A DNA stretch of 64,000 nucleotides from Cytobacillus luteolus (GCF_017873715.1 NZ_JAGGKM010000001.1:558001-622000), one strand, 5' to 3'; numbered from the stretch's first letter, positions 22,600-32,518 are shown. The notes: generated by a model from the letters alone, not told the origin. A program made the numbers and translations.

Positions 22600-22635
22600 A
22601 AACCTAGCTAAGAGTTTTCTTAGCTAGGTTTTTTA
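22600..22635. terminator. Bidirectional terminator after the peptide gene
   Basis: AACCTAGCTAAGA / TCTTAGCTAGGTT stem followed by six T, and preceded by A-rich sequence for the leftward gene. Confidence 0.9.
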
Positions 22636-22638
22636 TTG

Positions 22639-22830
22639 TTACACACCATGAAAATGATTGTGCTTTGCATGTTCCTTTTTGGCATTTTCAATTTTGTTTT
22701 CTGCATTTTGTTGTCTAAGTTCCTCTTCAGATAAAATAGATTTACGCTTTCTTTTAGTTCTCCAATCAGAAATTGCACCAATTAAAATTACTCCTGCAAA
22801 GAAGATCAATATCCAACCCCAAAATGGCAT
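22639..22830 (-). CDS. Small single-pass membrane protein, unknown function
   Basis: ATG at 22830 (63 residues, MPFWGWILIFFAGVILIGAI) is chosen because AAGGAGG lies 8 bp upstream; a GTG three codons earlier overlaps that site. One N-terminal membrane helix is followed by a basic segment (DWRTKRKRKS) and a charged helix ending in NHFHGV with several His. No known family is recognised. It ends in the shared terminator. Confidence 0.72.
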   Translation of the reverse strand: MPFWGWILIFFAGVILIGAISDWRTKRKRKSILSEEELRQQNAENKIENAKKEHAKHNHFHGV

Positions 22831-22965
22831 TGAGTCCACCTCCTTTAATAGGTGTGTCCTGGATTAATCTTAGTTTATGTGGTTTTGAATTGATAAATGA
22901 GGATGTTATTGTTTCTTAATCTGAATGTAAAGACGATTAAATATATTTAATATGAAAATGTGTCC

Positions 22966-22997
22966 AAAGGGGCCTGACCCCCGGTGCGTTAAAGGGG
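22966..22997. repeat. GGGGCCTGACCCC element, copy 3 (half)
   Basis: AAAGGGGCCTGACCCCCGGT followed by GCGTTAAAG resembles the left half of the 16303 hairpin. The 22831-23137 gap otherwise shows only ordinary AT-rich promoter-like DNA. Confidence 0.7.
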
Positions 22998-23137
22998 TAA
23001 AGGGGAGCCTGGGTAAATGGAAAGAACTAGTGGTGAAAGGTTTTAGGTTTTATAGTATACTAAGTGTTTGTATATAGCTTTTTAGCTAGTTTTTTGAGAG
23101 TATGTAAGATTGTTTGTATTGTGAGGAGATCAGTCTA

Positions 23138-24172
23138 ATGAGTGAAAATATTATTCGAAAACAGTCGCCATTAGGGGCTATTAGAAGGCTTCCTTTCCCG
23201 AGATGGACAGCAGGTGTGGTGTTGCTTCTTGTTATTGCAACGATCTCACATGTATTTGGTAAGCTGTTTCCTTTAGTTGGTGGAGTTATATTTGCTCTAA
23301 TTGCTGGGATTGTGATTCGAAATTCGATAGGTATCCGGCATGTTATCTTTGAAGATGGTGTTTCTTTTACTATTAAAAGAATGCTTAAATTGGCCATTAT
23401 TCTATTAGGTGCTACATTAAGTTTCGGAAAAATTCTCACCATTGGTGGACAGTCTGTCCTTATTATACTTGCGGTGGTACTTGGTGGAATTGGCTTTACT
23501 ATATTAATAGGAAAGTTATTGAAGGTTGATAAAGTTTTGTCTCTTTTAATTGGGGTTGGGGCTAGCATTTGTGGTGCAACAGCAATTACAGCGCTAAAGG
23601 GGACAATTAATGCGCGGGAAACTCAGACTGCCTATGCTATATCAACTATCTTTCTATTTAATCTAATTGCGACTTTCCTTTACCCTGTTATTGGGCATAT
23701 GCTCAACTTAAATCCACTTCAGTTTGGCATTTGGGCTGGTACTGCAATTCACGATACATCGTCAGTTGTAGCTGTTGGATATTTATATGGTAACGAAGCG
23801 GGGGATATTGCAACAACCGTAAAGCTAGTCCGTACGTTGTTTTTACTACCAATTATCATTATAGTCCCTATGCTATTTATGAAAAATTCTGAGCAAACTG
23901 GGAAAGCTTCCATAAAAAAAGTGTTTCCGTGGTTTATTATAGGATTTATCATAATGAGTTTAATAAACTCAATTGGTTTCGTACCTGTAGAAGCACAAGA
24001 GTTTTTTACAAGTACGGCTAAATATATTATCCTAATGGTCATGGCCGGTGTCGGTTTGCAGGTTAATTTTAAAAAAATGATGAATTTGGGTGTAAAACCT
24101 TTTGCTATCGGCTTATTTGCCTCAGTACTCGTATCAGTTATTAGTTTAGCTTTAATTTATTTACTACTATAA
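23138..24172 (+). CDS. YeiH/UPF0324 family membrane transporter (putative sulfate exporter family)
   Basis: ATG 23138 (344 residues) is chosen because GAGGAG lies about 11 bp upstream; the longer frame has no site. The protein has about ten membrane helices and the conserved family motifs VGASICGATAITALKGTINA (near residue 140) and WAGTAIHDTSSVVAVGY (near 200). The family is annotated as putative sulfate exporters, with weak experimental support. It is monocistronic with its own terminator. Confidence 0.88.
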   Translation: MSENIIRKQSPLGAIRRLPFPRWTAGVVLLLVIATISHVFGKLFPLVGGVIFALIAGIVIRNSIGIRHVIFEDGVSFTIKRMLKLAIILLGATLSFGKILTIGGQSVLIILAVVLGGIGFTILIGKLLKVDKVLSLLIGVGASICGATAITALKGTINARETQTAYAISTIFLFNLIATFLYPVIGHMLNLNPLQFGIWAGTAIHDTSSVVAVGYLYGNEAGDIATTVKLVRTLFLLPIIIIVPMLFMKNSEQTGKASIKKVFPWFIIGFIIMSLINSIGFVPVEAQEFFTSTAKYIILMVMAGVGLQVNFKKMMNLGVKPFAIGLFASVLVSVISLALIYLLL

Positions 24173-24180
24173 TGACATCA

Positions 24181-24213
24181 AACAGAGCGGATACTTTTAT
24201 CTGCTCTGTTTTT
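24181..24213 (+). terminator. Terminator of the yeiH-like gene
   Basis: AACAGAGC with flanking GAT / ATC and GCTCTGTT stem, then T. Confidence 0.8.
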
Positions 24214-24283
24214 GTTTTACCGTAGGAAATATTGGTTAATAATAAGATGATTCTAATTTTGAATATTTAATGACAATTTTATA

Positions 24284-24293
24284 TGACTAGTCA
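24284..24293. promoter_or_regulatory. TGACTAGTCA palindrome upstream of the RND pump
   Basis: Perfect 10-bp dyad followed by GTCTGA, resembling the core of TetR-family operators, 114 bp before the pump start codon. Confidence 0.4.
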
Positions 24294-24349
24294 GTCTGAT
24301 AAGGGCATCTAAGTTTACTTTCAAGTTGAATGATTATAAGATTAAAGAG

Positions 24350-24365
24350 TTGACTATATAGTCAA
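24350..24365. promoter_or_regulatory. TTGACTATATAGTCAA operator upstream of the RND pump
   Basis: Perfect 16-bp palindrome, 42 bp before the pump start. Its length and symmetry fit a MarR-type dimer site, and a MarR-family gene lies at the pump's 3' side. Confidence 0.6.
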
Positions 24366-24406
24366 AAATACATAAGAAACATCTAAAGGAAGGGAAGGAG
24401 CTTGTT

Positions 24407-27400
24407 ATGAAGATTAGTAATTTCTCGATACGACGACCAGTATTTACTTTAGTAACCATGTTTCTAGTAATAATCCTAGGTTTAGTATCGTTAATGAATA
24501 TACCGTTAAAATTAATTCCTGATATTAATCCACCTATAGGAGTAGTTGTAGTCAATTATCCTGGCGCTAGTCCAACTGAGGTTGTTGAAAAAGTAACTAA
24601 GCCTTTGGAACAAGGGTTATCTACCCTTCCTGGATTAAAAACAATGTCTTCAACAGCCCAAGAGGGTGCCAATTTAACCTTATTACAGTTTTCTTGGACG
24701 ACTTCAATTGATGACATTGAATCAGAAATACAAAATAGAATTGATCAAACACCGCTTACGGATGACGCTGAAAAACCGCGCTTTCTTAAGTTTGATCCAG
24801 CACAGTTTCCAATTATTCAATTATCGTTAAGTACAACTGAGGATCCCAAAACTCTTCAAGCCTTGGCAGAAAATCTTACACTTGAGTTAAACAAGGTTGA
24901 AGGTGTAGCCAATGTAAACTTATCAGGAACAGTAATGGATGAAATTAAAGTTGAATTAGATCAAGCAAAGTTAAAAGATTATTTAATTAGTCAAAGTGAC
25001 GTAGTTGATGCTATACGTGCAAATTCAGTATCTTTACCTGGTAACACCATAGAAACGGATGGAAAGCAGCTAACAACACGTGTGATTAGTACTGTAGATT
25101 CATTAGAAACACTAAGAAGCATTGTTGTAACTGTCGATCCAGCAACAGGTGAAAAAGTTACAGTAGATGATGTTAGTGAGGTAAGGATTGCTCCGCAAAA
25201 CAAAAATACAATTACAAGAGCTAACCAGGAGCCATCACTTCTAGTAAGTGTATTGCAACAATCTGATGCTAATACAGCACAGGTTTCTACGGCATTTCAA
25301 GAGGAATTAAATTCTTTATTAAATGATGAAAAGTACGAAGACATCAAATCAGATATCTTGTTTGATCAAGGTGAATACATTCAATTGGCGATTGGAAATA
25401 TGAGCAATACCTTGTTATTTGGTGGCTTACTAGCCATGATCGTATTGTTCGCATTTTTAAGAAGCTTAAAAAGTCCTTTAATTATTGGGATAGCAATACC
25501 TTACTCTGTTATTGTTACATTTGTCCTAATGTATTTTTCTGACTTCACCTTAAATATTATGACACTTGGTGGTCTAGCACTTGGGATAGGGATGTTAGTT
25601 GATAATGCAATCGTTGTTATTGAGAATATTTACCGTCATCTCTCGATGGGCAAGGATCCGAAAACTGCAGCCTCGGATGGAACGAAAGAAGTAGGAGCTG
25701 CCATAACCGCATCAACACTGACAACCGTTGCTGTATTCTTACCGGTTATTTTTATTTCTGGAATTATCGGCCAGCTATTTACAGAGTTTGCACTTACAAT
25801 TGCGTTTAGTTTATTTGCATCCCTAGCAGTAGCGTTAACAGTTGTTCCGATGCTAGCTAGTAGATTTTTAAAGACGCCTAAAGAAAATATAGAAAAAGTT
25901 CGCAGAGAAAGTGGTTTCATACGTTCAGTGGAAGGAGCCGCAAAGTGGTCTCTTCGAAATCGGGCTTTTGTATTAATTACAACAGTAGTTTTACTTGGAG
26001 CAAGTGCTTATGGCCTAACAACCGTGGGTCAAGAGTTTATCCCAAGCAGCGATGAAGGATTTTTTACTATTAATGTAGAGTTAGAAAATGGTGTAACCCT
26101 GGCTGAGACCGAAAAAACTGTATCAGAAATAGAAGAGGTACTTGAAACTAAAGAAGATGTAGCTGTATATGTTAGTTTGATTGGATCTACTCAAGAGGAA
26201 TCCTTCAGGGGAACGGGCCAAACAAATACAGCTGAAATTTATGTGAAAATGGTTGAATTAGAGGAACGAACCATATCAAGTTTTGAATTTGTTGATGATG
26301 TAAAACGTGATGTTGAGAAAGCTGCACAAAAAGGAAATCCAACTGCAGAAGTCTCGTTTAATTTACAATCTTCTGCTGGTTCTTCACCAAACACACTATC
26401 TTTTAGTGTAAAAGATACAAATAAGCAGCGCTTAGATGAGTCAGTTGCGAAAATAGAACAGGCTTTAAATGAAGTTGCAGATATAACAGAAGTTTCTACT
26501 GATTTATCCGAAACACAAGAAGAGGTTCAAATTACCATAAATCGTGAAAATGCTTTTAATGAAGGGCTTGTACCTATTCAAATTGCAGCTACTGTAAATG
26601 ATGTGACACGTGGAACAACTGCAATGCAGCTAACAGATAAAGATGAAAATATCTACTCAGTCTTTGTTAGCTATGATAGAGAAGTAACAAATAATATTGA
26701 TCAGTTAAAAGGCTTATTACTAAAAAAGCCAGATAATACGTATGTAAGATTAGAAGAAGTGACTTCTATTACTACTGGTGAAGGTCCAACAACTGTACGT
26801 CGTGTCGATCAACAGAATGCTGTACAATTTACGGTAAAGTATGCAGCATCTTCGAATTTAGGCGATATCTCGGCACTCGTTGACAAAGAAATCGCTGATT
26901 TAGATTTACCTGAAGAGACGGATATCACCTTCGGAGGAGACCGCGAGCTATTGGAATCTTCAATGGAACAGATGTTATTGGCGTTTGTTCTAGCGATCGT
27001 CTTTATCTATATAGTCATGGCGGCACAGTTCGAATCGTTTAAATATCCATTTGTTATTATGTTCACTGTTCCACTTATGGTCATTGGGGTCGCTATTGCA
27101 TTGGTAGTAACAAATACTCCTGTTGGATTAACCGCGATTATTGGAATCATTGTCTTAGCAGGAATCGTAGTTAATAATGCGATTGTTATTGTCGATTATA
27201 TTAATCAAAAGAAAGCGGATGGTATGAAGACATATGATGCCATCATTGAGTCTGTCAAAGATCGTACCAGACCAATTCTTATGACAGCGACAACCACCAT
27301 TTTAGGTTTATTACCACTAGCATTTGGAATTGGAGAAGGAGCAGAAATGAACCAACCGATGGGTCTTGCGGTAATCGGCGGTCTAATTAGTAGTACATTC

Positions 27401-27679
27401 TTAACATTATTCGTCATCCCGATTGTGTACAGTTTATTTGATAAAGAAACACGCAGATTAAATAAAAAATATGTTACACCAGATGGCCAACTGATACCTG
27501 CTTACTTACTAGAGGATCGCTATATTGCTCCTGAGCCTTCTGAGGAAGACTTAACACAAAAGTTACCAGCAAAAAATAACAAACAATACGAAAAAGAAGA
27601 CATGGTCCATATGCTTGAACAACTATTGTCCATTGTCAAAGACGATGATCGAAATAAAGGAAATGATGATAAAAACTAA
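24407..27679 (+). CDS. swrC: RND-family efflux transporter (SwrC/AcrB-like)
   Basis: This 1090-residue protein has the RND layout: first helix after [20 protein letters not shown], a large extracellular porter domain (about 35-330), helices 2-6, the conserved proton-relay region [16 protein letters not shown] near residue 400, a second porter domain and [16 protein letters not shown] near 920. It should export hydrophobic compounds using proton influx. The B. subtilis orthologue SwrC (YerP) exports surfactin and supports swarming. No membrane-fusion protein or outer channel is present, as expected in Gram-positives. GGAAGGAG precedes the ATG. The C-terminal ~60 residues are charged and variable. 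Confidence 0.92.
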   Translation: MKISNFSIRRPVFTLVTMFLVIILGLVSLMNIPLKLIPDINPPIGVVVVNYPGASPTEVVEKVTKPLEQGLSTLPGLKTMSSTAQEGANLTLLQFSWTTSIDDIESEIQNRIDQTPLTDDAEKPRFLKFDPAQFPIIQLSLSTTEDPKTLQALAENLTLELNKVEGVANVNLSGTVMDEIKVELDQAKLKDYLISQSDVVDAIRANSVSLPGNTIETDGKQLTTRVISTVDSLETLRSIVVTVDPATGEKVTVDDVSEVRIAPQNKNTITRANQEPSLLVSVLQQSDANTAQVSTAFQEELNSLLNDEKYEDIKSDILFDQGEYIQLAIGNMSNTLLFGGLLAMIVLFAFLRSLKSPLIIGIAIPYSVIVTFVLMYFSDFTLNIMTLGGLALGIGMLVDNAIVVIENIYRHLSMGKDPKTAASDGTKEVGAAITASTLTTVAVFLPVIFISGIIGQLFTEFALTIAFSLFASLAVALTVVPMLASRFLKTPKENIEKVRRESGFIRSVEGAAKWSLRNRAFVLITTVVLLGASAYGLTTVGQEFIPSSDEGFFTINVELENGVTLAETEKTVSEIEEVLETKEDVAVYVSLIGSTQEESFRGTGQTNTAEIYVKMVELEERTISSFEFVDDVKRDVEKAAQKGNPTAEVSFNLQSSAGSSPNTLSFSVKDTNKQRLDESVAKIEQALNEVADITEVSTDLSETQEEVQITINRENAFNEGLVPIQIAATVNDVTRGTTAMQLTDKDENIYSVFVSYDREVTNNIDQLKGLLLKKPDNTYVRLEEVTSITTGEGPTTVRRVDQQNAVQFTVKYAASSNLGDISALVDKEIADLDLPEETDITFGGDRELLESSMEQMLLAFVLAIVFIYIVMAAQFESFKYPFVIMFTVPLMVIGVAIALVVTNTPVGLTAIIGIIVLAGIVVNNAIVIVDYINQKKADGMKTYDAIIESVKDRTRPILMTATTTILGLLPLAFGIGEGAEMNQPMGLAVIGGLISSTFLTLFVIPIVYSLFDKETRRLNKKYVTPDGQLIPAYLLEDRYIAPEPSEEDLTQKLPAKNNKQYEKEDMVHMLEQLLSIVKDDDRNKGNDDKN

Positions 27680-27685
27680 AATAAA

Positions 27686-27715
27686 AAAACAGCGAGCCAT
27701 TTGGTTCGCTGTTTT
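27686..27715. terminator. Bidirectional terminator between the RND pump and marR-type gene
   Basis: AAACAGCGAGCC-ATTT-GGTTCGCTGTTT stem. Confidence 0.85.
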
Positions 27716-27718
27716 ACT

Positions 27719-28216
27719 TTATTTTTCATTCTTAGATGCTTTAGATGTACGATCAACCCAATCAACGAAATCTTTCCCATGAAAGTGTTCGTTAAACTTC
27801 CTTTGAAAATTTGCTAGTGTTTCATAAAAATTATTATCATCATCATTAAAGGTTGCAAGATACTCATATGTTTTATAACTGTATTCAGCAGACTTCTCAC
27901 GTATCGCTTCTCCCTCAGGAGTCAAGATACAATAGGAAATACGACGATCATTGTCATGCTTAACTGTTTGTATGTATCCTTTTTGTTTTAAACGATTGGC
28001 AACCTGTACCACGGTAGAAATATCCCATAATCCTATATCTGCAATCCGTGTCATGGTTGCTTCTTTTTCAAAATAAATAATCCAAAGCATATGTTGTTCG
28101 GCTGTTGTTAAGCCTAAGTCTTTTGCGGAAGTTTGCCAATCATTTTCAAGCGCTTTATACATTCCACGCCAATGATTGATTAATGTATGTAAAGAAACAT
28201 TATCCACGATTCTCAC
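27719..28216 (-). CDS. MarR-family regulator, Hpr/ScoC-like
   Basis: This 165-residue winged-helix protein contains LTTAEQHMLWIIYFEKEATMTRIADIG, the recognition region DISTVVQVANRLKQKGYI, and a wing with NDRRISYCILTPEG, followed by a long C-terminal helical region. The segment pattern (ENDW...HMLWI...IADIGLWDIST) matches B. subtilis Hpr (ScoC), a repressor of extracellular protease genes and sporulation. In this window it could act on the adjacent RND pump (via 24350-24365) or on the nearby protease genes. Both targets are inferred. Confidence 0.82.
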   Translation of the reverse strand: MRIVDNVSLHTLINHWRGMYKALENDWQTSAKDLGLTTAEQHMLWIIYFEKEATMTRIADIGLWDISTVVQVANRLKQKGYIQTVKHDNDRRISYCILTPEGEAIREKSAEYSYKTYEYLATFNDDDNNFYETLANFQRKFNEHFHGKDFVDWVDRTSKASKNEK

Positions 28217-28365
28217 TCCTTAATAAGAAAAAAGTACCAAATAATTATCTTCCTCATTTTATACTATTTTCAGCTTAATTACTCTATTTTTCTATTAAAA
28301 ATTTAATAAAAGTTAACTAGTTAAATCATTTGGTAAACATTACGACATCATATAAGATGTCGAAA

Positions 28366-29589
28366 TTAAGTGGATGGTGAATTTAAGAAATCAAGAACTG
28401 GCTGAAATTGCTGTTTCTCCTTTGCCTCAAAATAGGAGGAAAAAGGACAGCCTTTTTCTTTAATCCTTGAAAGGATACTTTCTAATGGAAAGTCTTCAAT
28501 AGAAAGTTGTTCAGTAACCTCATCCCAAAATAGAGGGGTTGCAACATAACCTCCATCATTCCCTCTTACTGAATAGGGAGCAATAATGGTTTTGCCTTCT
28601 GCATGCTGAAGATAGTCAACGTATAATTTATTATGTCGATTTTTTTTTAATCGCTCAATTGTAAAAAGAGAGGGCTCCTTTGTGACTAAAAAGTTTGCAA
28701 CAAACTCTGTGAATTGTCTCGTTTGGTCATAGGTAAATTGATTTTCTGGTAAAGGTATATATAGTTGTAAGCCTTTGTTACCGGATGTTTTGATATATGA
28801 AATTAGCTTCAATCCATCAAAAACCTCTTTTAAAATTTGAGCAGCCTTAATGGCGAGAGGGAAATACTCTCTAGATGGCGGGTCAAGATCAAAGACAATT
28901 TCCGATGGTCCAGTCGAATGGATGGTTTGAAATGGAATGTGAAATTCAAAAGCAAGCTGATTTCCTAGCCAGATCAATGTCTCATCATTGTTGCAAACAA
29001 TATAATTGATATTTTCATGAATTCTAGTTTGGATAAAATCAGGCGCATAATCAGGACAGTTTTTTTGATAAAATTTTTCTCCGAACATCCCATGAGGATA
29101 GCGAATAACGGTTAACAATCGATTTTTTAAAAAAGGAAGCATATAAGGTGAGATTTCATTTAAGTAATGAATATAATCGAATTTCGTAACATCATTGTCT
29201 TTCCAAAGTGGTTTATCGGGATGACTAATGGTGATCCCATTAATTGTTGATAGTAGATTTTCCCAAGTGCAATCCTTCCACTTAACATCAAAGAGAAATT
29301 GTTTGAAAACTGGAGTTGTAATTTGTTCGTTTTCAATTTCTGTATATTCAAGCTCTATACAGATTCCTGGCTCAACATGGAGATATGAATTTGTCTCAGA
29401 TTGTGAATTGTTAGAGATAACCTGTAATAGAACTTTTCGTTCTTCATCAGATAGGCCTTCTGAAAAAGCCCCTAACTTTTTTATGTCCTTTTTATGTAAA
29501 ACCCCAACATCAAAAGTATCCTTTTCTTTATCATAACCGATAATAAAAAAAGGTCCGGATTGTTTTTTTGTATGATTTCTTAAATTCAA
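28366..29589 (-). CDS. ligD: LigD-type NHEJ polymerase protein lacking the ligase catalytic domain
   Basis: This 407-residue protein aligns with the C-terminal two thirds of B. subtilis LigD (611 residues). Residues 10-115 resemble the ligase OB-fold tail (FFIIGYDKEKDTFDVGVL, LHVEPGICIELEY) and residues 120-400 the primase-polymerase domain (FLKNRLLTVIRYPHG, PDYAPDFIQ, IVFDLDPPSREYFPLA with the catalytic DxD-type acids, SGNKGLQLYIPLP, TIIAPYSVRG). The adenylation domain with its KxDG lysine is absent, and a stop codon lies two codons upstream of the TTG start, so the N-terminus is truly missing here. It should add nucleotides at Ku-held ends but not seal them. It lies downstream of ku. Confidence 0.9.
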   Translation of the reverse strand: MNLRNHTKKQSGPFFIIGYDKEKDTFDVGVLHKKDIKKLGAFSEGLSDEERKVLLQVISNNSQSETNSYLHVEPGICIELEYTEIENEQITTPVFKQFLFDVKWKDCTWENLLSTINGITISHPDKPLWKDNDVTKFDYIHYLNEISPYMLPFLKNRLLTVIRYPHGMFGEKFYQKNCPDYAPDFIQTRIHENINYIVCNNDETLIWLGNQLAFEFHIPFQTIHSTGPSEIVFDLDPPSREYFPLAIKAAQILKEVFDGLKLISYIKTSGNKGLQLYIPLPENQFTYDQTRQFTEFVANFLVTKEPSLFTIERLKKNRHNKLYVDYLQHAEGKTIIAPYSVRGNDGGYVATPLFWDEVTEQLSIEDFPLESILSRIKEKGCPFSSYFEAKEKQQFQPVLDFLNSPST

Positions 29590-29660
29590 TGTCTAATCAA
29601 TCCCTTTACCTAATACTGTGTTGGTACTTAGTATAAATAGTTGGAAATCTTTTTATCCGT

Positions 29661-29685
29661 AGAAAAAGGGACTGCATTAGTCCCT
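29661..29685 (-). terminator. Terminator between ku and ligD
   Basis: On the minus strand AGGGACT-AATGC-AGTCCCT is followed by five T. It lies 4 bp after the ku stop, so ligD may need read-through or its own promoter. Confidence 0.75.
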
Positions 29686-29689
29686 CTAG

Positions 29690-30586
29690 TTAAGATCCTA
29701 TTTTCTTTCGGGTTGTTCGAGTTTTTGCTCCTTTAGCTGGTGCTGGAGCAGTTGGAGTCTCAGTTGTTGTGCCAGTCATAGCTGAGGGTTTAGGTGTTGC
29801 TGCAAGAGTTGGTTTACCTTTTGTCTTTTCAATGCTCGCCTGAAGAGCACTCATAAGGTCAACAACATTAGTTCGAGGTCCTTCCTTGGAGGTAGTACCC
29901 TCGTTGTTTTCGATTTTTGATTGGATTAGCTCCATTAAAGCAGTACGGTATTCATCTTTATATTTTTCAGGCTCAAAGGTTGTTGTTAATTGGTCGATGA
30001 GCATGATTGCAGTATCAAGTTCTTTTTCATTAATATCAACATTTTCAGGCACGCCCGGTACCTCTCCAACATTTCTAACTTCATCAGGATAATGAATGGT
30101 TTCCATTACTAAACTGTTTTTATACACACGGACAATGGCCATATGCTGTTTTGAACGAATCGCAATTTCAGCAATACCAATTTTCCCTGACTTCTGAAGG
30201 GCTTCTCGTAATAGGGCATAGGCTTTGCTTCCGTTCTCACCTGGACCCATGAAATACGAACGATTAAAGTAGATAGGATCAATTTCATTTAAATCTACAA
30301 AGTCAATAATCTCTACTGCTTTTTCTTCATGCTCATCTTTAAGTTCCCTAAGCTCATCGTCATTTAGAATAACAAACTTCCCTTTTACGTACTCATAGCC
30401 TTTAATAATGTCCTCGTTGCCTACCTCTTTATCACAATTCGGACATGTTTTTTCATATTGAATGGGTGTAGAGCATTCTTTGTGTAAATTACGTAATTTA
30501 ATGTCTTTATCCTCTGTAGCTGAATACAGCTTGATTGGTATGTTAACAAGTCCGAAGCTAATCGAACCTTTCCACATTGTATGCAT
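29690..30586 (-). CDS. ku: Ku, NHEJ DNA-end-binding protein
   Basis: ATG 30586 (298 residues, MHTMWKGSISFGLVNIPIKLY) is chosen because TAGGAG lies 7 bp upstream; the longer frame adds ten residues absent from the family. The Ku core covers residues 3-255: SFGLVNIPIKLYSAT, a zinc-like CPNCDK motif near 50, GYEYVKGKFVILNDDEL, YFMGPGENGSKAYALLREAL. It ends in a Thr/Pro/Lys-rich basic tail (TPKPSAMTG... TRTTRKKIG), which in other Ku proteins contacts DNA and recruits LigD. It forms a ring dimer on double-strand breaks, mainly useful in spores. Confidence 0.95.
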   Translation of the reverse strand: MHTMWKGSISFGLVNIPIKLYSATEDKDIKLRNLHKECSTPIQYEKTCPNCDKEVGNEDIIKGYEYVKGKFVILNDDELRELKDEHEEKAVEIIDFVDLNEIDPIYFNRSYFMGPGENGSKAYALLREALQKSGKIGIAEIAIRSKQHMAIVRVYKNSLVMETIHYPDEVRNVGEVPGVPENVDINEKELDTAIMLIDQLTTTFEPEKYKDEYRTALMELIQSKIENNEGTTSKEGPRTNVVDLMSALQASIEKTKGKPTLAATPKPSAMTGTTTETPTAPAPAKGAKTRTTRKKIGS

Positions 30587-30788
30587 AGCTTCACTCCTAA
30601 CTAAGGTGCGTATCACCGGTTAGGTTTTATTTTTGCCTATTTATAAGGAAACATGTCTGTTATTCCTTGGTTCTTTTTGTAAAGTAGGCTATAAAAGGGT
30701 AAGATGTTATATTAGAAATGTTTTAAAAAGTAATGTTGTATTACATAGATTTGTTGTAAAATGAGTGAGGACAGGTGGTGAGAGTTAA

Positions 30789-31406
30789 ATGGAGCATCTA
30801 ATAATAGAGTTTATTGAATTTTTAAAAGGACTATCTTATTTAGGGATTGTCATTGCATTAACGTTTGAATTTGTTCCTGCTGAGCTTGTACTCCCACTTG
30901 CTGGTTATTGGGTATTTCAAGGGGATATGAACTTATGGCTAGTTGTTGTTGCTGGAACAGTTGGGGGAACCTTTGGACCCTTAACGCTATATGCGCTAGG
31001 TAGATACGGTGGCCGTCCATTTATATTAAAATATGGTAAATACTTTTTTATAAAAGAGAAACAGCTTGCAAAAGCAGATGAGTTTTTCGAGAAACATGGT
31101 GGAAAGGTTGCGTTTACAGGTAGGTTTATACCAGGTGTCCGTACACTAATATCAATACCATGTGGTATGGCTAAAATGAATGTTTGGGTTTTTAGTATTT
31201 ATACATTTGTTGCAATGTTTCCAATTACTTTTTTATATGTATACCTTGGAGTTCAACTTGGCCCTAAATGGAAAGAGGTTGGGTCTTTAGCAAATGAATA
31301 TCTATTACCAGCTGGAATTGGAATAGTTGCAGTCCTAGTCATATATATATTAATAAAAAGAAATCGAAAGAAGCCTATTTTGAATGAAGCACCAAGGAAG
31401 AAATAA
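30789..31406 (+). CDS. ykoX: DedA-family membrane protein (YkoX-like)
   Basis: This 205-residue protein has four to five hydrophobic segments and the DedA/VTT landmarks: FEFVPAELVLPLAGYW with a membrane-embedded Glu near residue 23, GGTFGPLTLYALGRYGG near 57, and FTGRFIPGVRTLISIPCGMAKMNV near 105. DedA proteins scramble or flip polyprenyl phosphates/phospholipids and support proton-motive force. Position next to ku/ligD and ykoY matches B. subtilis ykoX. It has ACAGGTGGTGAG upstream of ATG. Confidence 0.9.
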   Translation: MEHLIIEFIEFLKGLSYLGIVIALTFEFVPAELVLPLAGYWVFQGDMNLWLVVVAGTVGGTFGPLTLYALGRYGGRPFILKYGKYFFIKEKQLAKADEFFEKHGGKVAFTGRFIPGVRTLISIPCGMAKMNVWVFSIYTFVAMFPITFLYVYLGVQLGPKWKEVGSLANEYLLPAGIGIVAVLVIYILIKRNRKKPILNEAPRKK

Positions 31407-31417
31407 GGATATATTTA

Positions 31418-31446
31418 TTGACAGTTGTACTTATTGATACTATAGT
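31418..31446 (+). promoter_or_regulatory. Promoter of the Mn-riboswitch/ykoY transcript
   Basis: TTGACA (31418-31423), 17 bp, TATAGT (31441-31446). Confidence 0.8.
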
Positions 31447-31477
31447 TAAAATATAGTAAATATGGGTTATCTTCCGA

Positions 31478-31606
31478 CAAAGGGGAGTAGCGTTCAGGGA
31501 AACCTGAAAATAAAGTCGTCAGTTCATGGGTTTAACCGTCCATCGGCTTTATTGACACAAAAAAGTGTTTAGCAAGACCTTTGCCTATAAGGCAGGGGTC
31601 TTTTTT
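31478..31606 (+). ncRNA. yybP-ykoY manganese riboswitch
   Basis: The conserved AAAGGGGAGTAGCGTTC start, GGAAACCTGAAAATAAAGTCG segment pattern, TCAGTTCATGGGTTTAACCGTCCATCGGCTTT-type arm and TTGACA core are present, followed by the hairpin AGACCTTTGCC/GGCAGGGGTCT and six T (31575-31606). The downstream gene is a TerC-family exporter as in B. subtilis ykoY. Mn2+ binding should prevent termination and turn on export. Confidence 0.92.
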
Positions 31607-31707
31607 GCGTTCTTTATTGAGACTCGATTGGCCTTATAGGTGAGAGTTGAAAATAAAGAGGATGTTCTCTTTACTTGTTAACACGAAAAATAGGGGGAAT
31701 AGAGAAC

Positions 31708-32511
31708 ATGGAATTATCGATATTATTTGAGTATGGTTGGGTTTTACTAGTCTTAATCGCACTAGAAGGTATTTTAGCTGCGGATAATGCACTAGTAATG
31801 GCTATCATGGTAAAACATCTGCCTGAGGATCAGCGAAAAAAGGCACTATTTTATGGTTTAGCAGGAGCATTCGTGTTCCGTTTCGGATCACTATTTGCAA
31901 TCTCATTTTTAGTCAATGTATGGCAAGTTCAAGCTATTGGTGCTATATATTTACTTTTCATAGCGATTAATCATCTAGTGAAAAAGTTCTTAAAGAAAAG
32001 AATGGCAAAAGCAGAGCAAGAAAACGAAAAGCAAGGCAAACAATCTGGCTTTTGGATGACTGTGTTAAAGGTCGAGTTAGCTGATATTGCTTTTGCAGTC
32101 GATTCAATTTTAGCTGCAGTTGCGTTAGCGGTAACATTACCATTAACTAGCCTTCCTAAGATTGGCGGACTTGATGGTGGACAGTTTGCTGTTATTTTTG
32201 CAGGTGGACTTATTGGATTAATTATTATGCGTTTTGCAGCAACATATTTTGTAAAATTACTTCACCGTAGACCAGGTCTTGAAACAGCGGCATTTTTAAT
32301 TGTTGGTTGGGTAGGGGTTAAATTATCTGTATATACACTATCTCACCCAGAGCTAGCAATACTTTCTGAAAGTTTCCCGAAGTCACCAGCATGGAAAATT
32401 ACCTTCTGGGTAGTCCTAGTTTCAATTGCTGTATCGGGTTGGTTTCTATCTAAAGACAAAGAGGCAGAAGAAAAGCAGGAAGTACATCTTGATAAAGCAG
32501 GTAATGCATAA
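31708..32511 (+). CDS. ykoY: YkoY/MeeY, TerC-family Mn2+ exporter
   Basis: ATG 31708 (267 residues) is chosen because GGGGGAA lies 8 bp upstream. The protein has seven or more membrane helices and the TerC motifs ALEGILAADNALVMAIMVKHLP (Asp in the first metal-binding helix) and VELADIAFAVDSILAAVAL (second acidic helix). TerC proteins export Mn2+ and assist metalation of secreted enzymes in Bacillus. The riboswitch directly upstream fixes the manganese link. A terminator follows. Confidence 0.93.
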   Translation: MELSILFEYGWVLLVLIALEGILAADNALVMAIMVKHLPEDQRKKALFYGLAGAFVFRFGSLFAISFLVNVWQVQAIGAIYLLFIAINHLVKKFLKKRMAKAEQENEKQGKQSGFWMTVLKVELADIAFAVDSILAAVALAVTLPLTSLPKIGGLDGGQFAVIFAGGLIGLIIMRFAATYFVKLLHRRPGLETAAFLIVGWVGVKLSVYTLSHPELAILSESFPKSPAWKITFWVVLVSIAVSGWFLSKDKEAEEKQEVHLDKAGNA

Positions 32512-32518
32512 ATGGAAG

